Shown: one piece after another, positions 61,073 to 64,000 of the stretch
Position numbering within the stretch: position 1 is the stretch's first letter
Layout: every line of letters begins with the position of its first letter
Source: Desulfofundulus salinus
GTDB taxonomy: Bacteria > Bacillota > Desulfotomaculia > Desulfotomaculales > Desulfovirgulaceae
Length of the DNA: 64,000 nt
Direction: 5' to 3'
Assembly: GCF_003627965.1 (NCBI RefSeq)
Contig: NZ_RBWE01000001.1
Span: 1,480,769-1,544,768, forward strand
The notes under the pieces: generated by a model
Seen by the model: only the letters and a program-made list of their open reading frames with translations
Told to the model about the DNA's origin: nothing
The model's database searches: none
Program-made: the position numbers and the translations under genes

Positions 61073-61834
61073 ATGAAAAGAGAGAGTAAAAAGTCAAGTT
61101 ACGGAAGCATGGAACGCTGGTTAATCACCTATGCCGACATGATCACCCTGCTGCTGATCTTTTTCATTGTCATGTACTCGTTAAGCCAGGTTGATATCAA
61201 GAAATTCCGCATGCTGGCCGAATCATTAAGTAAGGCCATGGGCGGCGGCGGGGTTATACTGGAAAATCTGGGGCCTTCGGTGGTCCCGGGCATCAGCGGC
61301 ACACAGGTGGAAACGCCGCAGGATGTGGCAGATAAGGCGGAAATGGAAAATATCCGCCAGGAGCTGCTGCGGCAGATTCAAAAGCAGGGCCTGGCAGCCA
61401 GGGTTTCTGCTACCAGCGAGGAACGGGGCATTGTGCTCAGCTTCCAGGATGAGGTTCTTTTTAAACTGGGCTCGGCGGAGCTTACTCCCCGGGCACGGGA
61501 GATTATCGCCGCAGTGGCCCCCGTGCTGCTGAAAACCTCCAACTACATACGCATTGAAGGACACACCGACAATCTACCCATAAACACGGAACGCTATCCT
61601 TCAAACTGGGAGTTATCTACGGCCCGGGCTACAGCGGTGGTGCAGGAACTGATCCGTACGGCCAATTTTCCGCCCCAGCGCCTTTCGGCAGTGGGATACG
61701 GCGAATACCGCCCCCGGGTGCCAAACGATTCGGAGGCCCACCGGCAAATGAATCGCCGGGTTGACCTGGTTATCTTGCGCAGCAAATACAAGGGAGCGGA
61801 GCCGGAATCCTCGCTGCCGGCACCCCGGGATTAA
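61073..61834 (+). CDS. motB: Flagellar stator protein MotB
   Basis: A 253-residue stator subunit. WLITYADMITLLLIFFIVMY near residue 16 holds the single membrane helix with the ion-binding Asp. The plug region follows, then an OmpA-like peptidoglycan-binding domain (IRIEGHTDNLPINTERYPSN near 155, NWELSTARA, LSAVGYGEYRP, NRRVDLVIL). An aromatic-poor helix around the Asp does not settle whether H+ or Na+ is used. It precedes motA, the reverse of the usual order. Confidence 0.95.
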   Translation: MKRESKKSSYGSMERWLITYADMITLLLIFFIVMYSLSQVDIKKFRMLAESLSKAMGGGGVILENLGPSVVPGISGTQVETPQDVADKAEMENIRQELLRQIQKQGLAARVSATSEERGIVLSFQDEVLFKLGSAELTPRAREIIAAVAPVLLKTSNYIRIEGHTDNLPINTERYPSNWELSTARATAVVQELIRTANFPPQRLSAVGYGEYRPRVPNDSEAHRQMNRRVDLVILRSKYKGAEPESSLPAPRD

Positions 61835-61855
61835 ATTACAGGAAAGGGATGACTG

Positions 61856-62632
61856 ATGGACCTTGCCGTATTTGGTTTTGTAATCGCGGTAGTGGCCCTG
61901 GTGGGCGGTTTTATGCTGGAGGGGGGACATGCCAGCGCGCTGTTGCAGCCTACAGCCGCGTTGATAGTCTTCGGAGGTACAATAGGTGCTACCGTTTTCA
62001 GTTTTACTTTAAGCGACTTAAAACAGGTTCCCCGGCTCCTCCGGGTGGGGCTTTTTCGCACCATTCCCGAGCCCACCGACACCATCGAGCTCATTGTCGG
62101 CCTGGCCGACGAGGCCAGACGGGAAGGGCTGCTCTACCTGGAAAACCGCCTGGGTGAAATAGATGATCCCTTCCTGCGCAAGGGCATCCAGCTGGTTGTG
62201 GACGGCACCGACCCCGACTTGGTACGCAATATCCTTGAAGCAGAGCTTTACTCCATTCAGGAGCGCCACCAGGTGGGGGCGGGTATCTTTGAGGCTGCCG
62301 GTGGCTACGCCCCCACCATGGGCATCATCGGTACGGTCATGGGCCTGGTACACGTGCTCAGCTCCATTGATTCTCCGGAAACCCTGGGGCCGGCCATTGC
62401 CGTGGCTTTTATCGCCACCCTGTATGGTGTGGCCAGCGCCAACGTTTTCTGGCTGCCCCTGGCGGCGAAGCTGCAAAACCTGAGCAAAAAGGAAATGCTC
62501 CTGCGCCAGTTGATGCTGGAAGGCATTGTCTCCCTGCAGGCCGGGTACAACCCCATTCTTATTCGCGAGCGGCTGACTGCCTTCCTCAAGCCGGAAGCCC
62601 GGGAGGAGCGGGAGGAAAGATACGAGGAGTAA
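61856..62632 (+). CDS. motA: Flagellar stator protein MotA
   Basis: A 258-residue membrane protein with four transmembrane segments. The N-terminal VVALVGGFMLEGGHASALLQ, FGGTIGATVFSF, the cytoplasmic loop with LENRLGEIDDPFLRKGIQLV, and the third and fourth helices (YAPTMGIIGTVMGLVHVL, IAVAFIATLYGVASANVFWLPLA) match MotA/PomA. It forms the A5B2 stator with MotB, encoded 21 bases upstream. A short GC-rich C-terminal tail is unremarkable. Confidence 0.95.
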   Translation: MDLAVFGFVIAVVALVGGFMLEGGHASALLQPTAALIVFGGTIGATVFSFTLSDLKQVPRLLRVGLFRTIPEPTDTIELIVGLADEARREGLLYLENRLGEIDDPFLRKGIQLVVDGTDPDLVRNILEAELYSIQERHQVGAGIFEAAGGYAPTMGIIGTVMGLVHVLSSIDSPETLGPAIAVAFIATLYGVASANVFWLPLAAKLQNLSKKEMLLRQLMLEGIVSLQAGYNPILIRERLTAFLKPEAREEREERYEE

Positions 62633-62779
62633 TTTTTGTTCTGGTACGCCGCTATACCTGGTGCCGGTTTTAAAACGCGCCCGGCACCTTTGATCTATCC
62701 AGCAGCTTAACCCAAAACACAAGATTAATGCAAAGTCAAAGAGAGTAATTAAAACACCGCGGTAAAAGGAGAGGTTCCC

Positions 62780-63274
62780 ATGGCTGGCGAACAGCAGGGC
62801 GAGTTGCAATTAGTGGTTTTCCGTTTAAAAGAACAAACCTACGGTGTGGATATCGGCCATGTTTTAGAAATTATCCGGGCTTCGGACATTACGGCCATTC
62901 CCGGTGCTCCGGACTTTGTGGAAGGCGTGATCAACCTGCGGGGGCGGGTAATACCCGTAATAGACCTGGCCCGCCGCCTGGGGCTGGCCCCCATCAACGT
63001 AACGGGAAACACCCGCATAGTGATCGTGGAGGTTGGAGGAACCACCGCCGGAATGATGGTGGATGGGGTTTCGGAAGTATTACGCCTGTCACAGGAGAGC
63101 GTCCAGCCTCCACCGCCAATGGTAGCGGGGGTTGCTGCCACTTACTTACAGGGCATTGCTATGGTTGATGATCGTCTGATTATTCTCCTGGATACCACCC
63201 GGATTTTCCGCCGGGAAGAAAAAGAGGCTTTACAGGAGCTTGCAGAACAGGCGGAAGAAAGGGCTGCCTCATAG
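62780..63274 (+). CDS. cheW: Chemotaxis coupling protein CheW
   Basis: A 164-residue SH3-like coupling protein linking chemoreceptors to CheA. LVVFRLKEQTYGVDIGHVLEII is at residues 12-33, GAPDFVEGVINLRGRVIPVIDLA near 48 with the NLRG signature, RIVIVEVGGTTAGMMVDGVSEVLR near 82, and GIAMVDDRLIILLDTTRIF near 132. The acidic/Glu-rich C-terminal tail is normal. Clear AAAAGGAGAGG precedes the ATG. It is followed directly by cheA. Confidence 0.96.
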   Translation: MAGEQQGELQLVVFRLKEQTYGVDIGHVLEIIRASDITAIPGAPDFVEGVINLRGRVIPVIDLARRLGLAPINVTGNTRIVIVEVGGTTAGMMVDGVSEVLRLSQESVQPPPPMVAGVAATYLQGIAMVDDRLIILLDTTRIFRREEKEALQELAEQAEERAAS

Positions 63275-63318
63275 ATCCTGGCTTACGAGAGCAGGTTCAA
63301 GCAAAGGATGGTGAATGA

Positions 63319-64000
63319 ATGTTTACGGAAGAAGAAGTGGCCGTCTTTTTAGAAGAACTGGAAGAAAAGCTTCAGGTCATCAACGACAACGTTTTAATTC
63401 TTGAACGGGAAGGGGGCAACCCCGAGGTAATCCAGGAAATCTTCCGGGCCGCCCACACCATCAAGGGCTCCTCGGCCGTTATGGGTTACGAGAAGATGTC
63501 CACCCTGACCCACGAAATAGAAAATCTTTTTGACCGCCTGCGCCAGGGAGAAATGGAGGTTTCCGAAACCCTGGTGGATGTCCTTTTTGAAGCCCTGGAT
63601 ACCTTAAAACTTTTAAAAGACGAAATCACCGGCCCGGCCGGTGAGGTGGACGTTTCAGCGGTAATTGAAAAACTGCGCGTCTGCCAGCTGACCTGCGGGG
63701 CGGGAGGGCCGGGTGGTGCCCCGGCAGGTGGCGGGACTGTGCCGGCCCCGGCGAAGATGAGTGATTCGCGTGAGTTGGGGGATACGCCCACCCCGGCTCA
63801 GGGCACCGGGTCGGACCTGTTGCTGCCGGTAGGCCAGGTTGCCGGAACTGCCGCCGGGCTTTCAGCCACCGGTACTTTTAACGGGTACCAGACCTACCAC
63901 CTCACCCTGGAACTGGAAGATGCGGTGGAGGAGGTGGTGCGGGAAGCGGAAGTGCGGGGCTTCCAGGCCTACCAGGTGGACATCGGCATCGACCAGGGCT
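63319..64000 (+). CDS. cheA: Chemotaxis histidine kinase CheA, 3'-truncated by the window edge
   Basis: Open from ATG 63319 to the window end, 227 codons seen. Residues 1-~110 are the HPt (P1) domain with the phosphorylated His in FRAAHTIKGSSAVMGYEKM near residue 45. A flexible linker rich in Gly/Pro/Ala follows (~120-190). Near the end, TYHLTLELEDAV begins what looks like an ACT-like or P2-type domain. The kinase core lies beyond the window. It is expected to act with the CheW upstream and with receptors such as the CZB protein at 53241. Confidence 0.93.
   Translation, partial: MFTEEEVAVFLEELEEKLQVINDNVLILEREGGNPEVIQEIFRAAHTIKGSSAVMGYEKMSTLTHEIENLFDRLRQGEMEVSETLVDVLFEALDTLKLLKDEITGPAGEVDVSAVIEKLRVCQLTCGAGGPGGAPAGGGTVPAPAKMSDSRELGDTPTPAQGTGSDLLLPVGQVAGTAAGLSATGTFNGYQTYHLTLELEDAVEEVVREAEVRGFQAYQVDIGIDQG

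Overview
The window looks like a chromosomal piece of a moderately GC-rich, endospore-forming, motile, anaerobic Firmicute. It most resembles the Desulfotomaculum / Desulfofundulus / Pelotomaculum group (Peptococcaceae sensu lato). This is inferred from gene content: sporulation genes (ytfI-ytfJ, spmA-spmB, a spoIIP-like gene, spoIVA, a SleB-type hydrolase), a 2-hydroxyacyl-CoA dehydratase-type activase cluster, the IspH-ribosomal S1 fusion, frequent TTG/GTG starts, and L-box, ydaO and GEMM riboswitches. No rRNA or other species marker is present, so the genus is not proven.

Layout: 0-2.6 kb, a split dehydratase/activase cluster, then a convergent small carbohydrate-binding protein. 3.2-4.9 kb, a lysine riboswitch and lysA. 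5.2-9.5 kb, a DHH-CBS-CBS-tRNA nucleotidyltransferase fusion, an M50 protease and trpS. 9.5-15 kb, a lipoprotein, ytfI-ytfJ, an FAD oxidoreductase, spmAB and a pseudouridine synthase. 15.1-15.9 kb, a HepT/MntA toxin-antitoxin pair on the minus strand. 16.2-34.4 kb, an aromatic amino acid supercluster: a HutP-family regulator, aroH, trpEGDCFBA, two DAHP synthases, tyrA and aroA, continuing into cmk, plsC and ispH-rpsA. 34.5-42.4 kb, a DUF1614/SpoIIP-like/YIEGIA operon, then a DUF512 radical SAM gene, der, plsY and gpsA. 42.4-51.7 kb, NlpC/P60, spoIVA, hom-thrB, ydaO riboswitch-sleB, an ABC1-family kinase and comB. 51.8-57.3 kb, tRNA-Val and then a less GC-rich accessory stretch: a c-di-GMP riboswitch, an HD-GYP phosphodiesterase, a CZB-type chemoreceptor, a DUF3352 protein and several gene remnants. 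57.5-61 kb, rmlACDB. 61-64 kb, motB-motA-cheW-cheA (cheA runs off the end).

Regulation is unusually visible. The trp operon has a promoter, a row of NAG triplets at about 5-nt spacing typical of a TRAP site, and an overlapping antiterminator/terminator. The second DAHP synthase/tyrA block has its own promoter, a possible three-codon Met-Tyr-Phe leader and a weak terminator. Lysine, c-di-AMP and c-di-GMP riboswitches precede lysA, sleB and the HD-GYP gene.

The most unusual feature is a dispersed family of 140-340 bp intergenic hairpin elements, with about eight copies and most of them in the trp/aro region. Each is a long imperfect inverted repeat. Copies keep similar internal-loop sequences, but their outer stems differ and stay perfectly paired. 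Two members have exact 9-bp target-site duplications and two more have degenerate ones, so they behave like non-autonomous mobile elements. No transposase is present in the window.
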